From Parvibaculum sp. (lineage in GTDB: Bacteria > Pseudomonadota > Alphaproteobacteria > Parvibaculales > Parvibaculaceae): a stretch of 8,557 nucleotides of DNA. The DNA lies in the NCBI GenBank assembly GCA_020062605.1, contig JAGUWA010000219.1, forward strand, positions 1-8,557. The letters are read 5' to 3'. A program made the translations under genes and the position numbers. How positions within the stretch are numbered: position 1 is the stretch's first letter; every line of letters begins with the position of its first letter. Below, piece after piece: positions 1 to 5,817 of this stretch. The notes under the pieces are model-generated. The model was given only the letters and a program-made list of their open reading frames with translations, had not been told where the DNA came from and made no database searches.

Positions 1-399
1 GCGCGCGGCGAGGTGCCGGTGGGCGCCGTCATCGTGGACGGGGCGGGGCGCATCGTCGCACGGGCGGGCAACCGGACGCTCGAGCTCAAGGATCCGACGG
101 CCCACGCCGAACTTCTGGCGATCCGCGAGGCCTGCGCCGGGCTCGGCACCGAACGGCTCATCGGATGCGATCTCTACGTCACCCTTGAACCCTGTCCCAT
201 GTGTGCGGCAGCTATTTCCTTTGCCCGCCTGAGACGACTCTATTACGGGGCGGCGGATGAGAAGGGCGGCGGCGTCGACCACGGTCCCCGCATCTTCGCG
301 CAAGCGACCTGCCATCACAGGCCGGACGTCTATGGCGGTATCGCCGAAAGCCGTGCCGTCGGCCTGTTGCGGCGTTTTTTTGCAGTACGGCGCGGTTGA
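1..399 (+). CDS. tadA: tRNA adenosine(34) deaminase TadA, 5'-truncated by the window edge
   Basis: TadA converts adenosine 34 to inosine in the anticodon of tRNA-Arg(ACG), in the cytoplasm, as a zinc-dependent homodimer. The frame is open from base 1, and the first visible residues (ARGEVPVGAV) are internal to the family. The GTG at 13 is therefore not the true start; roughly 15-20 N-terminal residues lie outside the window. Counting from base 1, the deaminase signature is complete: H35-A-E37 (zinc ligand and proton-shuttle glutamate) and P64-C65-P-M-C68 (two zinc cysteines). The following AAISFARLRRLYYGA stretch and the TCHH...VYGGI tail are typical of alphaproteobacterial TadA rather than of guanine or cytosine deaminases. 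A run of seven T (375-381) encodes the Phe-Phe near the C-terminus and leaves the frame intact. No clear terminator follows. Confidence 0.93.
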   Translation, partial: ARGEVPVGAVIVDGAGRIVARAGNRTLELKDPTAHAELLAIREACAGLGTERLIGCDLYVTLEPCPMCAAAISFARLRRLYYGAADEKGGGVDHGPRIFAQATCHHRPDVYGGIAESRAVGLLRRFFAVRRG

Positions 400-514
400 G
401 GACTTTCAGCGGCTTTCCGCGTGATTTGCGCTCCCCGACCCGTTAGAGTGCCCGCATTCGACATTGAGAAGGGGGCTGCGGTCCCCGACCCACAAAAATA
501 CGAAGGGGAGATTG

Positions 515-1753
515 ATGAACTTCGACCACAACGAAAAAACCAAGGAGCTGCTCGCGCGTCTCGAGCGGTTCATGGATGACCACATCTATCCGAACGAGAA
601 GACCTATAACGACCAGATGGATGCCTTCCGCAAGGCGGGCGACCCCTGGCAGGTGCCGCAGATTCTGGAAGACCTGAAGCCGAAGGCGAAGGAAGCCGGG
701 CTGTGGAATCTATTCCTGCCCGAATCCGAGCGTGGCGGCGGCCTCTCCAACCTCGAATACGCGTCGCTCTGCGAGATCATGGGACGTGTCGGCTGGGCGT
801 CGGAAGTTTTCAACTGCTCCGCGCCGGACACCGGCAACATGGAAGTGATCGAGCGCTACGGCAATGAACGCCAGAAGAAGGAATATCTGGAGCCGTTGCT
901 CGAAGGAAAGATGCGGTCGGCCTTCCTCATGACCGAGCCTGACGTCGCCTCTTCCGACGCGACGAACATTTCGACCCGCATCGAGCGCGACGGCAACGAA
1001 TACGTCATCAATGGCCGCAAGTGGTGGTCGTCGGGCGTGGGCGATCCGCGCTGCAAGATCGCGATCCTGATGGGCAAGACGGACCCCAAGGCCGACACCT
1101 ATCGGCAGCAGTCGCAGATCCTCGTGCCCATGGACGCGCCGGGCATCAAGGTCGTGCGCATGCTTCCCGTCTTCGGCTATGACGACGCGCCGCACGGCCA
1201 TGCAGAAGTGCTTCTCGAGAATGTCCGCGTTCCGGCCGAGAACCTGCTTCTCGGCGAAGGCCGCGGCTTCGAGATCAGCCAGGGCCGCCTCGGGCCTGGC
1301 CGCATCCATCACTGCATGCGCACCATCGGCGTCGCCGAGCGCGCGCTCGAGATCATGGTGAAGCGTCTTCTCACCCGTGAGGCCTTCGGCAAGAAGATCG
1401 CCGAGCACTCGGTCTGGGAAGAGCGCGTGGCCCGCGCCCGCATCGACATCGAGATGGCCCGTCTGCTGACGCTCAAGGCCGCCTACATGATGGATACGGT
1501 GGGCAACAAGGTCGCTCGCGCCGAGATTGCCATGATCAAGGTGGCGGCGCCGAATATCGCGCTCAAGGTGATCGACGACGCGATCCAGGCGCATGGCGGC
1601 GGCGGCGTTACGACGGACTTCGGTCTCGCCAAGATGTATTCCGGCATGCGGACACTTCGCCTCGCGGACGGCCCGGACGAAGTGCACGCCCGGACCATCG
1701 CCAAGCTCGAGTTCAAGAAATACTCGAACCGGGTGCGCGCCGCGGCGGAGTAA
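515..1753 (+). CDS. Acyl-CoA dehydrogenase, ACAD10/ACAD11-like family
   Basis: A 412-residue flavoprotein of the acyl-CoA dehydrogenase fold, cytoplasmic. The order is an N-terminal helical domain (about 1-130), the FAD/substrate middle segment with MTEPDVASSDATN (139-151), and a C-terminal helical domain with GRIHHCMRTIG (262-272), QAHGGGG (358-364) and RLADGPDEVH (382-391). The last motif aligns with the catalytic Glu loop of medium-chain dehydrogenase, but the residue here is Asp385. LADGPDEVH is characteristic of the ACAD10/ACAD11 and LvaC group. I chose the ATG at 515 because GAAGGGGAG lies just upstream; an in-frame TTG at 464 would add 17 unlike residues. A hairpin terminator follows, so it is probably monocistronic. 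Known for the family: oxidation of acyl-CoAs or, in the ACAD11/LvaC group, processing of 4-phosphoacyl-CoAs. Inferred: partner of the phosphotransferase at 4638-5705. The actual substrate cannot be read from sequence. Confidence 0.92.
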   Translation: MNFDHNEKTKELLARLERFMDDHIYPNEKTYNDQMDAFRKAGDPWQVPQILEDLKPKAKEAGLWNLFLPESERGGGLSNLEYASLCEIMGRVGWASEVFNCSAPDTGNMEVIERYGNERQKKEYLEPLLEGKMRSAFLMTEPDVASSDATNISTRIERDGNEYVINGRKWWSSGVGDPRCKIAILMGKTDPKADTYRQQSQILVPMDAPGIKVVRMLPVFGYDDAPHGHAEVLLENVRVPAENLLLGEGRGFEISQGRLGPGRIHHCMRTIGVAERALEIMVKRLLTREAFGKKIAEHSVWEERVARARIDIEMARLLTLKAAYMMDTVGNKVARAEIAMIKVAAPNIALKVIDDAIQAHGGGGVTTDFGLAKMYSGMRTLRLADGPDEVHARTIAKLEFKKYSNRVRAAAE

Positions 1754-1771
1754 CACCCACACGACGAAACG

Positions 1772-1801
1772 ACGGCCGGTTCCCACGGGGACCGGCCGTT
1801 T
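1772..1801 (+). terminator. Hairpin terminator after the acyl-CoA dehydrogenase
   Basis: ACGGCCGGTTCC (1772-1783) pairs with GGACCGGCCGT plus one G (1788-1799), giving a 12-bp stem with one T-G wobble and a CACG loop. It begins 18 bases after the dehydrogenase stop. The T tail is short (TTT, then CATT), so this is a strong stem with a weak tail. It separates the dehydrogenase from the interrupted GST gene 35 bases later. Confidence 0.7.
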
Positions 1802-1833
1802 CATTACGGCGGCGAAAAAGACGGAAAACGCTC

Positions 1834-2493
1834 ATGGGCATCGCAACCGGCATGAAGATGTACAATTCGCAGCTTTCCCCCTACGCGACGCGCTGCCGGA
1901 TGGCCATCTACGCAAAGGACCTCGACGTTGAGTTCCTGGAAATGCCGGATCCGGACCTGGAACAGGAGTTCCACCGCATCGCGCCGATGCACAAGGTGCC
2001 GGTTCTGATCGATGGTGACGTGATCGTGCCGGAATCGGAAACGATCTGCGAATAACTGGAAGACAAGGGCCTCGGAAAGCCGCTACGGCCAACGGATGCC
2101 GCGGCCGCCGCGCGTATGCGACTCTTCGTCCGGATCGGCGATCTCTATGTAATGGAGCCGATGGGGGAGCTTTTCGGGCAGATCAACCCGACAGGCCGCG
2201 ACCCGAAGCTGGTCGCGCGCGAACTCGGCGAACTCCAGAAGGCAATGGGCTGGCTCGAAGCCTATCTGACGGGCGACGACTATGCCGTCGGCAGCAGCCT
2301 GACGCTCGCCGACTGCGAACTGGTGCCGGTGCTTTTCTTCTTCGATCAGATCGGACCGATGTTCGGCAGCGTCAACCCGCTGCAGCAGTTCCCGAAAGCA
2401 GGCGCTTACTACAAGGGAATTGCGAATGAGCCGGCGGCGGCAAAAGTGCTCGCCGAACTCGATATTGCTCTCCGCCGAATGATGGCCGGCTGA
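1834..2493 (+). pseudogene. Glutathione S-transferase interrupted by one in-frame TAA stop
   Basis: Read through, the frame gives a 219-position GST-fold protein of normal length. The N-terminal thioredoxin-like domain has SPYATRCR near residue 15, the cis-proline motif HKVPVLIDG near 54-62 and the glutathione-binding ESETIC just before residue 73. The C-terminal helical domain carries the N-capping box SSLTLADC. Codon 74 (2053-2055) is TAA exactly where relatives have Tyr in the common ICEYLED motif, so a single TAC-to-TAA change explains it. After the stop the same frame continues without any frameshift to TGA at 2491-2493, with GST-like sequence throughout. The break is therefore recent, or a sequencing error. 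As written, the gene makes only a 73-residue thioredoxin-like fragment; reinitiation at the ATG at 2116 would give the other domain alone. The start at 1834 has only a weak GGAAA upstream; the ATG codons at 1852 and 1858 are alternatives. GSTs usually conjugate glutathione or isomerise substrates; the substrate here is unknown. Confidence 0.85.
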
Positions 2494-2501
2494 TATCAGC
2501 C
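2488..2501. repeat. 14-bp perfect palindrome spanning two convergent stop codons
   Basis: GGCTGATATCAGCC is self-complementary. It holds the GST stop (TGA, 2491-2493) and the complement of the histidine kinase stop (TCA, 2496-2498), which are separated by two bases. No T-run follows on either strand, so it is not a standard terminator. The two transcripts overlap at their 3' ends unless termination occurs inside the coding regions. Confidence 0.6.
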
Positions 2502-4484
2502 TGCGGCAGCGCCTGGGAGCGGCCCATCCTCGACCAATTCGCCAAGTGGCAGTTGCGGCACCTGGCAATAAGGAATTTTCGGCAGCATTACGGTCACGCG
2601 CGTGCCGGCACCGGGTTCGCTCTCGATCGCCATGCGCCCGCCATGAAGCTCGGCGAGCGAGCGCACCAGCGCGAGACCGAGGCCCGTTCCCTGCTTGGCA
2701 AGCGCCGCATCGGTCGTCACTTGTTCGAAGGGCTGACCGAGGCGCGCGATCTGATCGGGCGGAATGCCGCGGCCCGTGTCGCTCACCGTCAGCAGGACTT
2801 CGCCGCCGAATTCATCCGCTTCGACCGAAATGCGGCCACCGACCGGAGTGAACTTGACCGCATTGGACAGGAGGTTGAGAAGGATCTGCTTGAGCGCACG
2901 CTCATCCGCCACGATCTCGCAGTCGTCGCCGCAGGCGACCGAGTGGACGATCTGCGCCCCGTTTTCCTCTGCCTTTCCGCGCACGAGCCGGACGCAGGAT
3001 TCGATCAACGCTTTCACATCGAGCGTTTCCGGGTGAAGCTCGTATTTGCCGGCCTCGATTTTCGACATGTCGAGAATGTCGCTGATGAGATCGAGAAGAA
3101 GCGCGCCACTTTCGTTGATGAGCTGAGCATATTCCGAATAGCGCTCATGGCCGAGTGCGCCGAACATCTCCATGCGCAGGATATCCGAAAAGCCGATGAT
3201 TGCATTGAGGGGCGTCCGGAGTTCGTGGCTCATGTTGGCGAGGAAGCGGGACTTCGTTCTGTTGGCGGCTTCGGCCCGCTCGCGTGCCTCGAGAAGTTCC
3301 ATCTCGTGACGCTTGCGCTCGCTGATGTCGCGGGTGACGCCGATGATTTCGGCAGTGCGACCGTCGGAGTCGAGCGCGCGGCGCATCGTCGATTCAAGCC
3401 ACACATAGTGGCCGTCCCTGTGCAGGCAGCGGTAGTCGAACTGCACCTGCTCGCCGTCCTGCGCACATTGAACGAAGGCTTTGCGTGCGCGCGGAAAGTC
3501 GTCCGGGTGGATCAGTTCTTCTCCGATCAGCTTGCCGTGAAATTCCTCCGGACTGCGCCCGAGGATGCGCTCGATGGCCGGTGAGATGAAGATAATGCGC
3601 GATTGCGCGTCGTAATACGCCACCACGTCCGAGGCTTGTTCCGTGAGGAGCCGGTATTTCGCCTCGCTCGCCTTTACCGCGAGTTCGGCCTCCACCTCTT
3701 CGTGGACATCCTCGGCGAGGCCGACCAGGGCGCCGATCTCACCGAAGGCATCGGCCTCCGCATAAGCATAGGTCTTGATGTAGCGGTAGCAGCTATCGCC
3801 CGTCCGAAACCGCGTGACGCACGTGACCGGCTCGTGCGTTTCGAAGGCATCGAGGAACTGCGAGAGAAGTTCGCCGCGGTCCTCTTCGTGAACAAGATGC
3901 TCGTACCAGTCGCCGCCGGCGGGAAGTTCGTCCCCGTCAAGACCGAGAATGCGTGCAACGCCTCGTGACCATTGCGGCGCGGGCTCTCCCTTCACCCAGC
4001 GCCAATGGCCGAAGCGCGCGAGTTGTTCGGCCTCGCGAAGCTGGTGTTCGAGCCGATAAGCCTCGGTGATGTCCTTGGAAACGCAGAGAATGCCGGCGAT
4101 GTCCGGATCGGCAAGAAGGTTGCGCCCATGTGTTTCGACATGGAGCCAGCTGCCATTCGCGTGAGGCAGGCGGACCACCTCCAGAATCTCGGCGCCGGGT
4201 ATCCTGGCGCATTCCTCGATCTTGCGGGCTACTCTTTCGCGGTCGTCAGGATGAACGAGATCGGCGACCTTCCGCCCGGTCAATGCCTCTTCCTGTCCTC
4301 CGAAAGCCTTGCGCACCGCCGGGCTCTGATAGGTGATGACACCTTCGCCATCGATGATCGTTAGGATGCCGCCCGCGTTTTCGATGAGGGCGCGGTAGAA
4401 GTGCGCACCGGGGGTCGCACGGGAACCGTCCGCACACGGTGTGTTTGATCGTCCCCGAGGTGTCCTGTCAGAAGGACGACCCAT
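2496..4484 (-). CDS. Soluble PAS-PAS-PAS sensor histidine kinase
   Basis: A 662-residue hybrid-less sensor kinase that autophosphorylates on histidine and passes the phosphate to a response regulator. Visible order: PAS 1 (about 29-145), PAS 2 (about 153-265, PAS_3-like), PAS 3 (about 276-392, ending EIIGVTRDISER), a short coiled linker, then a HisKA domain with MSHELRTPLNAIIGFSD and phospho-acceptor His420. The ATPase domain has N541 in LLNLLSNAVKFTP, the G1 box VSDTGRGI (Asp569) and the G2 box GTGLGLALV (599-607). There is no signal peptide, transmembrane helix or receiver domain, so it should sense an intracellular cue (redox, ligand or small molecule); the cofactor cannot be told. No response regulator lies in the window, so its partner is elsewhere. 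I prefer the ATG at 4484, which has GTGGGGA upstream. An in-frame ATG at 4514 (10 residues longer) has no recognisable ribosome-binding site. It lies about 150 bases downstream of the phosphotransferase on the same strand, and no intrinsic terminator is seen between them. Confidence 0.92.
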   Translation of the reverse strand: MGRPSDRTPRGRSNTPCADGSRATPGAHFYRALIENAGGILTIIDGEGVITYQSPAVRKAFGGQEEALTGRKVADLVHPDDRERVARKIEECARIPGAEILEVVRLPHANGSWLHVETHGRNLLADPDIAGILCVSKDITEAYRLEHQLREAEQLARFGHWRWVKGEPAPQWSRGVARILGLDGDELPAGGDWYEHLVHEEDRGELLSQFLDAFETHEPVTCVTRFRTGDSCYRYIKTYAYAEADAFGEIGALVGLAEDVHEEVEAELAVKASEAKYRLLTEQASDVVAYYDAQSRIIFISPAIERILGRSPEEFHGKLIGEELIHPDDFPRARKAFVQCAQDGEQVQFDYRCLHRDGHYVWLESTMRRALDSDGRTAEIIGVTRDISERKRHEMELLEARERAEAANRTKSRFLANMSHELRTPLNAIIGFSDILRMEMFGALGHERYSEYAQLINESGALLLDLISDILDMSKIEAGKYELHPETLDVKALIESCVRLVRGKAEENGAQIVHSVACGDDCEIVADERALKQILLNLLSNAVKFTPVGGRISVEADEFGGEVLLTVSDTGRGIPPDQIARLGQPFEQVTTDAALAKQGTGLGLALVRSLAELHGGRMAIESEPGAGTRVTVMLPKIPYCQVPQLPLGELVEDGPLPGAAAG

Positions 4485-4566
4485 TGCCAATCCCCACTCC
4501 CGGCATTGCGCCATTGGACGGCCGGCGAAATGCTGCCCGTAATGTCCAGAATGGTAGGGGGATTTG

Positions 4567-4613
4567 CTTAACGTTCCCTTGAGCGGTGCGGCGCCGTTAA
4601 GAGAGCGCTAACC
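4567..4613. promoter_or_regulatory. Inverted repeat and CtrA-like box upstream of the histidine kinase
   Basis: This gap of about 150 bases between the phosphotransferase stop and the kinase start carries a perfect 7-bp inverted repeat, CTTAACG (4567-4573) and CGTTAAG (4595-4601). Overlapping its right arm is TTAA-N7-CTAACC (4597-4613, plus strand), one mismatch from the alphaproteobacterial CtrA consensus TTAA-N7-TTAA(CC). This is a candidate control site only. Such near-matches occur by chance, and no clear -35/-10 pair is visible. Confidence 0.25.
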
Positions 4614-4637
4614 GTGTTTTTCGCGGATATTCGGCGA

Positions 4638-5705
4638 TCAGGGACGCTGTACGGTCTGCCATGCGTGCTCTGCGAGATTGCGGCAGGCATCGCCAAGCGT
4701 TTTCGCGCGTTCCGAACTCGCATTGCCGTCGAGACCGCGCTTGTAGACGCCCTGGCTGATGGAAGCGAGGCGGAACATCGAGAAGGCGAGATAGAAATTC
4801 CAGTGCGGAATGCCGTCCCGGCCCGCATGGCGGCAATACTCCGCGACGAATTCCTCTTCGGTCGGCACGCCCGGCGTCTTCGTCCGGTCGACGGGTTCCG
4901 CGCCGCCGGCCACACCGAGAAGATCGTACATGCAGGTATAGGCAACGTCGGCAAGCGGGTGGCCGATGGTGCAGAGCTCCCAATCGAGCACGGCGATCAT
5001 GCGCGGTTCGGTGGCATGGAACATCGTGTTGCCGAGGCGGTAGTCGCCATGGGCAATCGTCACCGACGGCTCATCCGGAATATGGTCCGGCAGGTATTTG
5101 ATGAGTTCCTCCATCGCCGCGACGTCTGCGGTTTGCGCGCTGCGATATTGCTTGATCCAGCGTCCGATCTGGCGCTCGAAATAGTTTCCCGGCTTTCCGA
5201 AATCGCCCAAGCCGACTTTCTCGTAGTCGACCTTGTGCAGCTTTGCGAGGTTCTCGGCGAGGTTGGCATAGACGGCGCGGCGTTCTTCCTCGCTCGCCCC
5301 CGGCATGACCGGCTCGCGAAACACCCGGCCTTCCATGAAATCCATGACGTAGAACGATGTGCCGATGATGCTGTCGTCTTCGCAGAGCGCATACATGTGC
5401 GGCACGGGAACGTCGGTCTCGGCAAGCGCCTTCATCACCCGATATTCGCGGTCGACCTGATGCGCGCTTGCAAGGAGCTGTCCCGGCGGCTTCTTGCGCA
5501 TCACATAGCGCTTGCCGCCGCCGGGGCCGGTCGTCGTGAGCAGGAAAGTCGGGTTCGACTGACCGCCTTCGAACTGGCGGACTTCAAGATCGCCGCCGAA
5601 GCCTTCCACCGCCTCGCGGCAGAAAGTCTCGAGACGCTTCACGTCGAAGCGGTGCGCCTCGCGGATGGGCGTCGTTTCCAGATCGGCTTGTGCAGCCTCG
5701 GTCAT
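4638..5705 (-). CDS. APH-fold phosphotransferase, ACAD10/11 kinase-domain-like (LvaA-like)
   Basis: A 355-residue cytoplasmic kinase of the aminoglycoside-phosphotransferase/choline-kinase fold. Motifs in order: the nucleotide loop EGGQSNPTF (46-54), the ATP-binding lysine region VMRKKP (69-74), the hinge FYVMDFMEGRVF (118-129), the catalytic loop HGDYRLGNTMFH (219-230, base Asp221, Asn226) and the metal-binding VLDWELCTIGHPLADVAY (239-256, Asp241). This last stretch and the catalytic loop closely resemble the N-terminal kinase domain of animal ACAD10/ACAD11 rather than drug-resistance kinases. The start is supported by GGGAGAGG four to five bases upstream of the ATG. Known: the ACAD10/11 kinase domains and bacterial LvaA phosphorylate the 4-hydroxyl of 4-hydroxyacyl-CoAs. 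Inferred: it acts with the dehydrogenase at 515-1753. It follows the desaturase by 99 bases on the same strand; the gap is rich in hairpins, one of which can cover its ribosome-binding site. An aminoglycoside-resistance role is unlikely. Confidence 0.9.
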   Translation of the reverse strand: MTEAAQADLETTPIREAHRFDVKRLETFCREAVEGFGGDLEVRQFEGGQSNPTFLLTTTGPGGGKRYVMRKKPPGQLLASAHQVDREYRVMKALAETDVPVPHMYALCEDDSIIGTSFYVMDFMEGRVFREPVMPGASEEERRAVYANLAENLAKLHKVDYEKVGLGDFGKPGNYFERQIGRWIKQYRSAQTADVAAMEELIKYLPDHIPDEPSVTIAHGDYRLGNTMFHATEPRMIAVLDWELCTIGHPLADVAYTCMYDLLGVAGGAEPVDRTKTPGVPTEEEFVAEYCRHAGRDGIPHWNFYLAFSMFRLASISQGVYKRGLDGNASSERAKTLGDACRNLAEHAWQTVQRP

Positions 5706-5710
5706 GTTCC

Positions 5711-5738
5711 TCTCCCGAAGAAATATCTTTGGGGGAGA
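5711..5738 (-). promoter_or_regulatory. Leader hairpin covering the phosphotransferase ribosome-binding site
   Basis: Read on the minus strand, TCTCCC (5738-5733) can pair with GGGAGA (5716-5711), and inside it AAGA (5729-5726) pairs with TCTT (5721-5718) around a TATT loop. The 3' arm is the purine-rich Shine-Dalgarno stretch GGGAGAGG, and the start codon lies five bases beyond the stem. Folding would hide much of the ribosome-binding site. The layout resembles an RNA thermometer or a translational off-switch, but it matches no named family that I recognise. Confidence 0.4.
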
Positions 5739-5746
5739 CTTAGCAC

Positions 5747-5817
5747 GCGGCCGCCGGGCGGCAAAGACAGCGCCGCCGGACGCAGCGGCCGCCTCGCAAA
5801 GGCGTCAGGCTGCGTCC
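5747..5817. repeat. Overlapping inverted repeats between desaturase and phosphotransferase
   Basis: Two mutually exclusive stems are visible. One is a perfect 9-bp pair, GGACGCAGC (5778-5786) with GCTGCGTCC (5809-5817), bracketing the desaturase stop codon. The other is a long GC-rich imperfect stem between two GCGGCCGC octamers (5747-5754 and 5785-5792) with CCGGGCGGC and GCCGCCGG inside. They share bases 5778-5792. Neither is followed by a T-run in the direction of transcription, so they are not classical terminators. They could stabilise the upstream mRNA end or weaken read-through into the phosphotransferase. Confidence 0.45.

Noticed and set aside
471..487. A GGGG/CCCC hairpin between tadA and the dehydrogenase as a tadA terminator
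   Set aside because: The stem is only about four pairs with no T-run after it, so it does not meet the standard for a terminator.
464..514. An upstream TTG start adding 17 residues to the dehydrogenase
   Set aside because: The ATG at 515 has GAAGGGGAG at suitable spacing, and the extra residues (MRRGLRSPTHKNTKGRL) do not look like a family N-terminus.
710..1804. A 364-codon minus-strand frame over the acyl-CoA dehydrogenase
   Set aside because: It is a mirror of the dehydrogenase codons, with no recognisable motif and a His/Arg/Val-rich composition typical of antisense shadows.
2053..2055. Programmed readthrough or recoding of the GST stop
   Set aside because: The codon is TAA, which encodes neither selenocysteine nor pyrrolysine, and no recoding structure is evident. 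Simple mutation or sequencing error is more economical.
2553..3584. A 343-codon plus-strand frame over the histidine kinase
   Set aside because: It lies antisense to conserved kinase and PAS domains, with no domain of its own and no ribosome-binding site.
4638..5705. An aminoglycoside-resistance gene
   Set aside because: The fold is shared, but HGDYRLGN and VLDWELCTIGHPLADVAY match the ACAD10/11 kinase group, and the setting is lipid metabolism rather than a resistance cassette.
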